Notes under the pieces: generated by a model
Told to the model about the DNA's origin: nothing
The model's input: the letters and a program-made list of their open reading frames with translations, nothing else
Databases searched by the model: none
Translations under genes and position numbers: made by a program
Part shown: piece by piece, positions 34,330 through 45,716 of the stretch
Layout: each line of letters starts with the position of its first letter
Numbering within the stretch: the stretch's first letter is position 1
NCBI GenBank assembly: GCA_958298945.1
Contig: OY282610.1
Coordinates: forward strand, 21,848,233 to 21,912,232
DNA length: 64,000 nucleotides
Direction of reading: 5' to 3'
Source of the DNA: Atherix ibis
Taxonomy: Eukaryota > Arthropoda > Insecta > Diptera > Athericidae

Positions 34330-36910
34330 TTTAATTAGTGTCACCATTTTGCTTAGTGTTGCCATTTTAATTTATTCCGCCATCTTGCTAACAAAAATTT
34401 TATTCACTTAATTCCGACATGTGCCATTTTGCTAAATTTTGGCATTTAACCATTAATTTCGCCATTTTGGTCAAATTTGCCACTTTGCATAATTTCGTAC
34501 TTTTAATTTATTTCGTCATTTTGTTTAATTTGGCAATTTTGATGAATTTTGGTGATTTGAAAATAAAAACTTAAAATTTTCCTTGAAGTTTGCCATTTTA
34601 CTTAATTCCGCCATTTTCCATTTTGCTTAATTTCGGTAATTTAACTTAATTTCGCCATTTTAAAAACAAAAAAAAATCCATTTTGCTTAATTTCGGCATT
34701 TTGGTCAAATTTGCCATTTTATTCAATACCGGCATTTTGCTTAGTTTGGCCATTTTATTAACAAAAATCCATTTTTCTTGGTTTTGTCATTTTGCATAAT
34801 TTTGCCATTTTCCATATTGCTTAAATTCGCCATTTTCGTTAATGAAAAATTCATTTGGCTTAATTTCGCCATTTTTGAAAAAAAAAATTCCAAGTTTTTG
34901 CTCAAGTTTGCCATGTTACTTAATTTCGCCATTTTGAAAACAAAAAAAATAATTTTGCTTAATTATGCCAATTTACATAATTTTGGCATTTAACTCAATT
35001 TCGCCATTTTGAAAATTAAAATTTCATTTTGCTTAATTCCGCCATTTTGCTTAATTTGGCCATTTTACTAAATTTTGCCAATTTTAAAACAAAAAATCCA
35101 AATTTTATTAAATTTCGCCATTTTAATTAATTCTGCCATTTTGATAAATTTCCCCATTTTGAAAACAAAAATTTTAAATTTTTTTACCATCGCCATTTTA
35201 CTTTATTCCGTTATTTTATTTAATTTCGCAGTTTTGAAAACAAAAAATCCTTTTTGCCTTGTTTCGCCATTTTGCATAATTTTGTCACTTTGGTAAGCTA
35301 GGCCATTTTACTTAAATTTTCGATTTTACTTATTTCCGCCATTTTGCTTAAATGCGAAAATAAAACTTTCCAAATTTTGCTTAATTTCACCCTATTTTTT
35401 ATAATCACCATTTTCCATAATTTTGCTACTTTAGTAAGTTACGCCATTTTACTTTAATTTCGCAATTTTACTTAATTCCGCCATTTGTTTAATTTTTCCA
35501 CTTTATTTAATTTCGCTCTTTTAATTAATTCTGCCGTTTTTCTAAATTTCGCCATTTTAGTTAATTTTAGCCATATTGCTTAATGTCGCCATTTAGAAAA
35601 TAAAATTTTAAATTTGACTTAATTTCGCCATTGTTGAAAAAGAAATTCCAAATTTTACTCAAGTTCGCCATTTTACTTAATTTTGACATTTTAATTAATT
35701 CTGCCATTTTGCTAAATTTTGCCATTTGCAAGATAAAAATACCAAATTTTGCTTAACTTCACCATTTTGCTTAATTTCGCCATTTTGCATAATTCTGTCA
35801 TTTTTCATTTTGCTTAATCTCGAAATTTTACTTTATTTCACCATTTTGATTTATTCCGCCATTTTGATAATGAAAATTTCGTTTTGCTTAGTTTGGGCAT
35901 TTTGCTTAATTTCGCCATTTTACTTAATTTTGCTAATTTGAAAATAAAAACTTCAAATTTTTCTTAATTTCGCCATTTTACTTAAATTTTCCATTTTACT
36001 TAATTTAGCCATTTTGAACACTTCCAAATTTTACTTAATTTCGCCATATTTTTTAATATCACCATTTTCCATAATTTTGCTACTTTGGTAAGTTACGTCA
36101 TTTTTCTTTAATTTCGCAATTTGACATAATTTCGCCATTTAGAAAAGAAAAAATCCATTTTGCTTAATTTCGCTGTGCTGCTCAAATTTGCTATTTTACT
36201 TAATTTCGCTCTTTTAATTAATTTCGCCGTTTTTCTAAAATAAAATTTGAAAATAAAAACTACAAATTTTGCTTTATTTCGCCATATTACTTAATATCGC
36301 CACTTTGCATAATTTTACCAATTTGGTAAGTTACACCATTTTACATTAATTTCGCAATTTTAGTTAATTTCGCCATTTTGAAAACAAAAAATCCATTTTG
36401 CTTAATTTCGCCTTTTTTTTAATTCCGTCATCTTGAAAACAAAAATACCAAATTTTGCGCAAGCTCGCCATTTTAATTAATTTCGCCATTTAACATAATT
36501 CCGCCATTTTGCTAAATTTTGCCATTTTGAAAATAAAATTTCCAAATTTTGCTTAATTTCGCCATTTAACTTAATTTCGCCATTTTTCTTAATTTCGCCA
36601 CTTTACATAATTTCGCCATTTAACTTAATTCAGCCATTTTGCTTAATTTTGCCATTTTGAAAATAAAAATACCAAATTTTGCTTAATTTCGCCATTTTAC
36701 TTAATTTCGCCATTTTACTTAATTTCGCCACTTTACATAATTTCGCCATTTAACTTAATTCAGCCATTTTGATAAATTTTGCCATTTTGAAAATAAAAAT
36801 ACCAAATTTTGCTTAATTTCGCTTTTTTGCATTATTTCGCCACTCTGGTAAATTACGTAATATTGCTGAATTTCGCCATTTAACTTTATAACATTTACCA
36901 TTTTACTAAA
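34330..36910 (+). repeat. Minisatellite, 18-bp step CTTAATTTCGCCATTTTG
   Basis: A degenerate 18-bp unit, with spacer variants such as AAAATAAAAATTCCAAATTTTG, repeats for about 2.6 kb. Since 18 is divisible by three it produces artificial frames with an LLNFAI period (for example 35075-35296); these are not genes. Longer duplications are visible at 36.5-36.8 kb, where a block containing ATTTCGCCACTTTACATAATTT recurs about 131 bp apart. Most units retain CGCCATTTTG. Confidence 0.93.
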
Positions 36911-38104
36911 TTACATACGGTTTAATCATGTATGGTAATTTGTTCTTTATTTTCTTTTCTTATAATAGTCATAAAATATGCACACCTAATGTTTTCAATT
37001 ATAAAATAATCACAGTTTTTAGTCAATTAACTACATAGAAATTTTGCCTAATTAGTAGGTTTGATTTAGTTTATGATGAATTTCTAGCCTAAGCGTACGA
37101 ACTTGTTTGCCTATTTTTTATTTCAAGTTATTAATTATTATGCTGATAATGCTGACAAGTACGAACACCAAAGACGTGAATACTAAATATCAATTTTTAG
37201 ATAAGAAAATTTATAATGAAGCAAATTAAATTTGATATGAAAATCTATAATATAAAAATGAAGAAAATTTAAATTAGCTATATTATTAAGAAATAATTAA
37301 ATTTTATAACCAGTAGCAGCAAAATTTTTATTTGGGTGTGATTTAAGTTGTAAGATTAAAAAATTCATCAATACAAAATGAACAAATAATAATAAATCGA
37401 AATAAAAATAATATTGGAAAGAATAACAAAAACAACTAACAAATAAAAGTCAAAAATCAGTATCATACTGATGTATCATCCCCAAAAAAAAAGAATGTGT
37501 TTACAAAATAAAATTAAATAGAAAAAAGAATACGTGAAGATGAAAGGCCAAAAATTCTTGGAGAAGAAAACTGATATGCCAACTTTTAAAATGCAAACGA
37601 ACCAGTCACCCAAGATATTTGTCGATTTTATTCGTTTGTTGACATTAAAATTCGATAGTATTCAAAATGGAAAACATGAACAAAAATTAAGTCAATATAC
37701 AAAAGAGAATGAAAAATAACTAAATAGATAAATGCAAATAAAATATCTACTCTATATCGTGTATGTGTTTACTTTTGAGCTGTTTCAAAAAGCTATCAAT
37801 TTACTAAAAGTCGTCTACTTAAGCTACGAGTAGCAGTATCGGTTCATATTTTTGAATTTATTTTATTCTAATTTATGATATCTTTTCTGTATAACAAATT
37901 GATTTCGGCTATTAATATATCATATAATTTTATAATTAATAAATGGTAATGGGTATTTTTTCTAAGCTGTCTGTAAGTTCAGATGAAAAATGTTAATTGT
38001 AGGGTCTGCTTGCGCTGATAATTATTTATACTCACGCTGAAGATATGTTGTGGTAAATATAAAGCAATTTTTAGAATAAATATTATGGTACTTGTGTTGA
38101 AGGT
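36911..38104. other. AT-rich DNA with no recognised gene
   Basis: A 61-codon Lys-rich frame at 37534-37719 resembles nothing known and is probably chance. Confidence 0.4.
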
Positions 38105-38183
38105 GAAAATAAAAAGGATCATCTGACGGGAAATATTTCTTGTATCTTAACTGAAAACGTCTGAGACCATCTGTTGGCAAATA

Positions 38184-39470
38184 CCAGGTATATAAGCTTA
38201 AATCCGCTGTTTTTTAGTTAAAAAAACACATGTTTTTTTCATAGAAAGCAAAAACAACTTTATTCAAAGTACTTGCCCTTACTAGCTACACATTTTTTCC
38301 ATCTCTCGGGCAATTTGTGGATACCACGCCCAAAAAAATTCCTTCTCTTTCGAGGCAAACCCCTCATCAAGCCATTTTCTGACGTCTTCGTAAGAATCGA
38401 AGTGCTGCTCAGCGAGCGCGTGACCATCGACGAAAACAGGTGGTAGACCTGGAAGGGAACAGGTCTGGTGAATAAGCGGGGTGAGGTAGCACCTCCCAGT
38501 TGAGTGTCTCCATGTAGTTTCGGACCATTTTTGACGTGTGCGATGGTGCGTTGTCGTGGAGGAAAATCAGCTTGTCATGTCTTTGTTGATAATCCGTCCT
38601 TTCTTCACGCAGAGGATGGTGCAATTTGATCAGTTGTTGGTAGTAGCGGTGGACATTGCCAGTTTCATCAGGTTTCAACATCTCATAGTAGACGATACCC
38701 TGCTGATCCCACCAAACGCACAGCATTGTCTTCCGTCCGAAGCAATTTGGTCTTGGGGAAGATGTTGATGGTTGGTCGGGATCGACCCACGATTTCTTGT
38801 GTTTAGGATTCTCAAAATATATCCAGTTTTCATCGCCTATCACAATCCGATGCAGGAACAACTTTCTTTTTTGTCTGGCGAGCAAGATTTCGCAAATGTT
38901 TTGACGTCGCTCCATCTGCTTATCGTTCAATTCATGCGGCGCCCATTTTCCGATCTTTTCAATCTTTCCCATGGCACGCAAACGCATGGAAATGGCTGGT
39001 TGAGTAACACCCAATTGCTCCGTGAGCATTTTTTGCGATTGGGTATCGTCTTCGTCCAAAAGAGCCTGCAATTGATGGTCCTCAACCTTCCTAGGCCGAT
39101 TTTCACACTTCTTGTCCCACAAGTCAAAATTGCCGTCTTTGAATCGACGAAACCAATCTCGGCACATTATTTCCGATAAAGCACCGTCACTACAGGCCTC
39201 TATAAGCATTCGATGTGATTCGACATCCGATTCCTTCAAATTGAAGCAGTAAAGCAGAGCTTCCCGCATATGCTCTTTTTGTGGCATAAAACGAGACATT
39301 ATTACCAAAGGAAAAATGTATGTTTTTGTACGAAATTACTGACAATGTGTACAGATTAATGTTGACAGATGTCAAACTCATAGAAAAACATTATGTTGTG
39401 TCCATGGTAGCTTAATACGCTCACTCACGCCATCTATGACCAAACAGCAGATTTAAGCTTATACACTTGA
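38184..39470 (-). mobile_element. Mariner element copy B (Mos1/mauritiana-like), full length
   Basis: The element is 1287 bp, from CCAGGTATATAAGCTTAAAT to the inverted GCTTATACACTTGA, flanked by TA (38182-38183 and 39471-39472). The empty site is readable because it interrupts a unit of the 112-bp tandem array. It contains the longest single transposase frame of this family in the window. Confidence 0.95.
38260..39299 (-). pseudogene. Mariner transposase, copy B, nearly intact, third catalytic Asp lost
   Basis: The frame from MSRFMPQKEHMREALL (start 39299) runs without interruption through the helix-turn-helix domains and WVP linker-like KWAPHELNDKQMERRQN. It continues through the first catalytic Asp (GDENW) and the second (FLHDNAPSHT). 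The break comes at SPDLFPS near 38450. There CCTTCC is followed by AGGTCTACC instead of GACTACC, a net two-base gain that changes the APSD motif to PSR and shifts the frame; the frame then ends at 38409. Farther on, SYEDVRKWLDE and FASKEKEFFW are recognisable. After that an extra G puts the usual C-terminus out of frame, as in copy C. Mos1-type proteins are about 345 residues long. The enzyme should be dead. Confidence 0.93.
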
Positions 39471-41290
39471 TATTAATTGTATTGAAGGTCAAAGCTTACT
39501 TATAGAGAAATGCTGGAGGCAAATATTACTTGTACTGAGCTCAGGCATCTATTTGCAAATATTGCTTTTATTAAAGGTCAAAGCTTAATTGTATTAAAGG
39601 CCAGAAAGGCCGCCTAGCGGCAAATACCACGTATGGAGAAGGTTTAAACTTCTAAGGCCATCTGTTGGCAAATATTACTTGTATTGAAGGTCAAAGCTTA
39701 CTTGTATTTAAGCCATAAAAGACATCTAGCGGCGAATACCACATATAGAGAAGCATAAATCTTCTAAGGCCATCTGTTGGCAAATAATACTTGTATTGAA
39801 GGTCAAAGCTTACTTGTATTAAATGCCAGAAATGCCACCTAGCGGCAAATACCACATATAGAGAAGGTCTTAACTTTTAAGGACATCCAGCGGCAAATAT
39901 TACTTGTACTGAGTGTCGGAGCTTAAAGAGCCACATAGAGACGAATACCACTTACATCAAAGCTCAAAGATTCTAAGGCCTTCTGTTGGTAAATATTACT
40001 TGTATTGAAGGTCAAAGCTTACTTGCATTAAAGGCCAGAAAAGCCATCTAGCGGCAAATACCACATATAGAGAAGCTTAAATCGTCTAAGGCCATCTGTT
40101 GGCAAATAATACTTGTATTGAAGGTCAAAGCTTACTTGTATTAAAGCCATAAAAGCCATCTAGCGGCAAATACCACATATAGAGAAGCTTACATCTTCTA
40201 AGGCCATCTGTTGGCAAATAATACTTGTATTGAAGGTCAAAGCTTACTTGTATTAAAGCCATAAAAGCCATCTAGCGGCAAATACCACATATAGAGAAGC
40301 ATAAATCTTCTAAGGCCATCTGTTGGCAAATAATACTTGTATTGAAGGTCAAAGCTTACTTGTATTAAATGCCAGAAATGCCACCTAGCGGCAAATACCA
40401 CATATAGAGAAGGTCTTAACTTTTAAGGACATCCAGCGGCAAATATTACTAGTACTGAGTGTCGGAGCTTAAAGAGCCACATAGAGACGAATACCACTTA
40501 CATCAAAGCTCAAAGATTCTAAGGCCTTCTGTTGGTAAATATTACTTGTATTGAAGGTCAAAGCTTACTTGCATTAAAGGCCAGAAAAGCCATCTAGCGG
40601 CAAATACCACATATAGAGAAGCTTAAATCTTCTAAGGCCATCTGTTGGCAAATAATACTTGTATTGAAGGTCAAAGCTTACTTGTATTAAAGCCATAAAA
40701 GCCATCTAGCGGCAAATACCACATATAGAGAAGCTTACATCTTCTAAGGCCATCTGTTGGCAAATAATACTTGTATTGAAGGTCAAAGCTTACTTGTATT
40801 AAAGCCATAAAAGCCATCTAGCGGCAAATACCACATATAGAGAAGCTTAAATCTTCTAAGGCCATCTGTTGGCAAATATTACTTGTATTGAAGGTCAAAG
40901 CTTAATTGTATTAAAGGCCAGAAAAGCCACCTAGCGACAAATACCACATATAGAGAAGGTCTAAACTTTTAAGGCCATTTGTTGGCAAATATTACTTGTA
41001 TTGAAGGTCAAAGCTTACTTGTATTAAACGTCAGAAAAGCCACCTAACGGTAAATACCACGTATGGAGTAGGTCTAAACTTCTAAGGCCATCTGTTGGTA
41101 AATATTACTTGTATTGAAGGTCAAAGCTTACTTGTATTCAACGTCAGAAAAACCACCTAGCGGCAAATACCCCATATAGCGAAGGTTTAAACTTTTAAAG
41201 ACATCTAGCGGCAAATTTTATTGACATTTAAAATCAAGGCAATGTAGTCCATCTGTTGGCAAGTAAAATCATCCTGACTATTACTATAAT

Positions 41291-43435
41291 CATCATATAC
41301 GCCATTATACCGAAAATATGGCCTCATTTTTATTTTCCAAGATTCCTTCTATGGAAAACAACATTTTAGATCGATAATACCGAAAAAAGATTTAACTTTA
41401 AATTCGAAAAATTCACTTATTTATAAATTGATATAATTATTTTTAATATAAATTGATAAAATCTTAAAACTAGCTATAAAAAAAAAAAAAAAAAAAAAAT
41501 TAGTTTTCAATTTCTATTTAAATAGTTTCAGGTTTTATGTTAGGATTATTTAGGCTTCTGTTAGCCAATATAAAATTCTATAAAAACATGATCTCCTCAT
41601 AAAAATTAGAAATATGTGTACTAAAAAGGGTTAACATCAATTTTATCTTCTATCTGGAAACATTAAGAAATAAAATAAAACCGATAATAAAAACTTTAGT
41701 GAAAGCTAATTTTAATGGAGGAAAGAAAAACAAAAAAATGTAAATTTCAACGGGAGAAAAATGTATTCTTTTTTTTCAATGGGATTTAATGGTAAGAAAG
41801 GCCAGGCCATCAAGATGGACAAAAATTGCCAACATCATCGAAATAAATTTTATTAAAATCGTGACCAATGCAGGTACGTGTTAACAAATTTATTGCCATC
41901 GTTTATGGGTATAAAAAACCATTTCTTTGGGAAGAGGGTCAAGTCGACAGAGAATATCCGAAAATATGCTAATATCGCCACTAATTTTGAGGTGTCGCTA
42001 TAAATTTTATACCAAATGAAAAGTATCATCAATATTCTGATTTAATTGATGTTCGATGCCACTATGGCGCAGACTACAATGAATCACTTCATTTTCATTA
42101 TACTTAAAAATTTGTAGGAGTAAATCATTCTCAACAAACGAAGGATACTCTTAAAAAGATGGCCACGATAGTATCATAAAACCAACTTATATTGCCATCA
42201 TCAAACAAAAATATATATTTAAAATTTTTGTTCGATTGTTTTTGTATAAATTCAAAAAATTCCAATTCAATAAGTTATAATAAATTTTTTTTTAACTGTG
42301 AGTGTAACTACTACCACCACATCGAAATTGATGTTCATCGATTTTTTTAATCTATTTTTATAATTTAATTTAAAGAGTAAAGGAAAAAAATGTCATTAAC
42401 TTATTGGAAATAATTTTTTAAACTTTTTAGTATAATTTATTAGCTGATCTGTTTTTACTCTGAAATTATTTTGTTATCATTTATCGTCATAGTTTTGCAT
42501 AAAATATTTTATTTTATCCGAGAGGAAAAACGAAACAAATTCAAAGAAAAAATATTCGCTTTTTTATAACCAAAAATATTTTTTTTTTAATAAGAAAAAA
42601 GAGGAAAAAAATGAGAACAAACCTATACGAAAAGATATACTATACATAAATTTGATTCGTATTACCTTTGAAGGTCAATGTCAAAGACCTGTTCTTATCT
42701 TGTGCCTGGATTTGAAAATTTGAATTAAAAATTACTTAAAAATCATTTAAAATATGTGCAAAGATTATATGGCAAAAAATATATTTAAGTATTGTAGATG
42801 CTTGTTTATAAACATAGAAAATATTTCAATTCTAATATTAATTTTTATTCCTTTTAATTTTGGTTTTTTTTTTGGTTTTTTTTTAGTTATTTTTATATGA
42901 GTTTTTCTGTAATTTGATTTGTTATCATTTTTATTTTGGATATTAAATTATTTTGAACTAGTTTTATAAATTTTATTATTGAAATATAAAAATAATAAAT
43001 TTTGAAAATTTTGGAATCGTATAAATATTATCTAAAGCCAGAAATTTCTGCACGCATTCTTTCGCTTCGAAAATTCTAAACTTTTTTTTTTTTTGCTCGG
43101 AATGAATCATTTTTTTTTTTAAATTTTCGCAAAATATCCAAATTTGTAATGTTTCAGACCTAAAAGAGTTTAAAATATAATAAGTCCAATGATAATAGAA
43201 AATATGGTACCAAAATAGAGATTTTATATCCGAAATATAGTTCGAATATCCTAAAAGTTGAGCAAGTTTTCAGATAGCATAAGGATTAGACAAGATCAGT
43301 TCCAAATTTAATAAAATATTAAATTATGTTCGAAAAGGAGATTTTATTTTCCGAAATAGATATAGTTTAGCCGAAGTGAATAGATTGTGTCTGAAAAGGA
43401 TAACATATATAGTAGTCGAAATGAATGTTGAAATA
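41291..43435. other. AT-rich DNA with no recognised gene
   Basis: The patch at about 41.76-42.2 kb is a little less AT-rich but yields no recognisable protein. The rest is AT-rich with A/T homopolymers. Confidence 0.4.
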
Positions 43436-44244
43436 TTGGGTTGTTCGGAAAGTAATTTCGTTTTTTTTTTTTGTTTTTTTTTATAAAAATGAAAGATGAT
43501 TTTCTTGTAGTGAATTAATATTTTATTCAATTAATTATTATCCCGTCTGATCGAATACCCTTTGCCATTTTTCTGGTAGTAGCATGATTCCATGCTCATA
43601 AAATTTTGTAGTGACCGGAACAAATAATAATCGGAAGGTGCTACGTCTGGAGAGTATGGTGAGTGTAGCAGTATATCCCATCCAAGCTCTAAAAGCTTTT
43701 GCCTAGTGGTCAAATTTGTATATGGTTTCGCATTATCCTGTTGGAAAACTATACCTTTTCCTATTGACCAATTCTGGCTTTTTTTCTTTAAGTGAATAAA
43801 TAAATTTGTCCAATTAATGACAGTAAATTTCAGAATTGCTCGTTGTGTTGCTCGGTAGATTCCTTTGAAATCCCACCAAACAGATAGCATAATATTTTTT
43901 TGATGAATATTAACTTTCGAAGTGTTTTGAGCCGATTCATCTTTTCTGCTCCAGAATCTTTTATGCTTAACATTGTTGTAGACAACCCATTTCTTGTTTC
44001 TTGGCGTTTAAGAAGCAAATCACAAACGTCAATGTGACAGCAAAAACTTTTTTCCGTAAGCAGATGAGTAACACATATGTCGAGCTTTGAGATAAAACCT
44101 AGCAATTTCAAATGATCATGAACGGTCGAATTAGATAAATTTAATCTCTCAGCAATCTCACGCGTTGTTATTGGCCGGTTTGCATCAATTAATGCCTTTA
44201 TTGTGTCTTCATCAGCAAACGAAATTACTTTCCGGACAACCCAA
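43436..44244 (-). mobile_element. Mariner element E, internally deleted (809 bp), different subfamily
   Basis: The ends are TTGGGTTGTTCGGAAAGTAA (43436) and the inverted TTACTTTCCGGACAACCCAA (to 44244), each flanked by TA. These ends differ from copies A-D and resemble mellifera/irritans-type mariners. At 809 bp it lacks about a third of a normal element. Confidence 0.92.
43531..44222 (-). pseudogene. Mariner transposase of element E, N-terminus deleted, frameshifted
   Basis: Coding sequence begins right next to the 24-bp right terminal repeat with FADEDTIKALIDANRPITTR, which is already the second helix-turn-helix region. So the 5' UTR, start codon and first DNA-binding helix-turn-helix are gone. 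It continues through REIAERLNLSNSTVHDH, KLLGFISKLDICVTHLL and CDLLLKRQE. The region of the first catalytic Asp reads as KDSGAEK instead of a GDEKW motif. After a frame change near 43.86 kb come MLSVWWDFKGI, FQQDNAKPYT (second Asp) and YSPDVAPSDYYLF (third Asp, with 34 residues between). The sequence after SLQNF jumps to the very end of the protein, a second deletion. It cannot encode an active enzyme but keeps both termini. Confidence 0.88.
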
Positions 44245-44509
44245 TAATTGATGATACTGTCTCCAAAATAGAGATTGAAGATTGTCCATCCACAAAATTA
44301 AGCAACTTTTTGAAAATCACTAAATCTAACAATAAAAATTAGTCAAAAAAAAATTTCAGATTGTGAATATTAGACAAAACTGATCTCAAAACTATAGAGT
44401 AAATGGCGATGAGATAAGAAACAAGAACTTTAAAAAAATTATTACAGCACAAAATATATAATATCAAATATATTATATAATCTCAGATTTATAGTATTTT
44501 AATTTGGAC

Positions 44510-45714
44510 TATAGTTGTTGTAGTTTGGAAAGACCCTTAGACATGTGCCAGGGGCCATTTCATAGCGCCATGACAGTGAGGCCATTTGGTAACTTCATAC
44601 TAAGTGTAGGAAGTTATCTGAGAGGGACTGGTCTGTGGTAAGTAGTTTTGAATATTGAGAATTTGTTTAGTAGAAGTTTAAATATGGGACTAGGCAATGG
44701 ATTTGTTGAGTCCAGGAGCTCCATAATGAGAGGAATTCCACTCGCGAAGTAATTCTTCGTTATGTAGTATTCCTTTAGAATATGGATGATAGTGAAATGG
44801 GTGCTACCGGATTGGCATAAGTGACGATTGGTGTTGCCACAGAGGAAGTTATGGGTAAGAGAAGTATGGGCAATCCGGATTCTGAGAAGCTTCCGCGCCC
44901 AGAATTTCGGTGTGGATAATGAATAGACTGGTTTATTGATGGTTATCTAATGAGTCGACAAAAATATGTCACTATTGGTCCAGACATCGTGTCTGCGGAT
45001 GGCTAATGATGTTAGTTGCCATTCTGTTACTAGACGAAGAAGATTGGGAATGACTGTGATCACTGATCGACAGAGTGTTTCTCCAGTCAACTTGTCAGCA
45101 CTTTTATTACGCACAATTCCCACATGCCCCGGCACTAATTGCAACTCAACACTTCTTTTGCTAAGTAGGCTATAATGAATTCCGCATGATGGGCCACTTT
45201 TATTGCTAAGTACGCTATAACGAGTCACTCGATGGGCCACAAATAGCTTTAAGGGCGCTAAAAATAATAATGCTTTGTTGGCTGAGAATATTAGTCGCAA
45301 TTTCAATTGCTATTTTGATGGCCCACAGCTCCCCGAAAGATGGAGCTGCCCTATAAGGGAAGATTGCACAACAGAGTGCACGGGTGCTGCAGCCAAATAG
45401 TTCTACTACTGAAAAAGATGTAGTGTCGGTCAATGGCGGCATCCGTGAACAACAGTCGATGATCTTTTAATCCGTCCGGATCAGTACTAGCCTTCTGAAA
45501 TTTGCAGTTACTTTCTAATTTGCTTCCAACCACGTTTTCCAATCTGGGTGTAGAAGAGAAGTTTGGAAAACTAGGGGGAGGATGGAGTAATTACTTTAAA
45601 GGTGTGATAATAATAAGGATAGCGATGATGAATTCCTGTTTAATCTGGGGGAGATGATATGTTTTTGATTAACGTGTGCAGGGGGTATTTTTGAAAGCAT
45701 AGGTTTTTGTAAAC
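44510..45714 (-). pseudogene. LINE ORF2 C-terminal part: RNase H and gag-like tail (I-like clade)
   Basis: On the minus strand: LLFTDAAIDRHY near 45.44 kb (start of RNase H), GELWAIKIAIEIATN, FSALKAICG, then VELQLVPGHVGIVRNKSADK near 45.1 kb. The last is the PGHxGIxGNExAD motif of LINE-type RNase H. Downstream, RIRIAHTSLTHNFL near 44.88 kb matches the R-R-GHT-LTH motif that follows RNase H in I-like LINEs. Several frames are used and stops interrupt. A 45-bp segment with GCTAAGTA(G/C)GCTATAA is tandemly duplicated at about 45160-45245, repeating part of the RNase H. Together with 47030-47985 this is one element split by mariner C. Confidence 0.82.
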
Positions 45715-45716
45715 TA

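Larger units (their letters stand above)
38105..41290 (+). repeat. 112-bp tandem array with 546-bp higher-order unit, split by mariner B
   Basis: The unit is of the type GGCCATCTGTTGGCAAATA, then TACTTGTATTGAAGGTCAAAG, then AAAGCCATCTAGCGGCAAAT and ACCACATATAGAGAAG, about 112 bp (for example 39656 to 39768). A larger block of 546 bp is duplicated: 39768-40313 and 40314-40859 are nearly identical, including an atypical unit with TGAGTGTCGGAGC. The repeat is present on both sides of mariner B: the left flank ends CTGTTGGCAAATA and the right flank resumes TTAATTGTATTGAAGGTC. Joined across the TA they restore a normal unit. No protein is encoded. Confidence 0.94.

Noticed and set aside
35075..35296. 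Hydrophobic frames with an LLNFAI period in the 18-bp array
   Set aside because: An 18-bp unit keeps the frame by arithmetic; composition follows the repeat, and both strands give such frames.
39600..41290. Regular repeats that could suggest a CRISPR array
   Set aside because: The whole unit, not just a short repeat, is conserved; there are no unique spacers and the context is eukaryotic.
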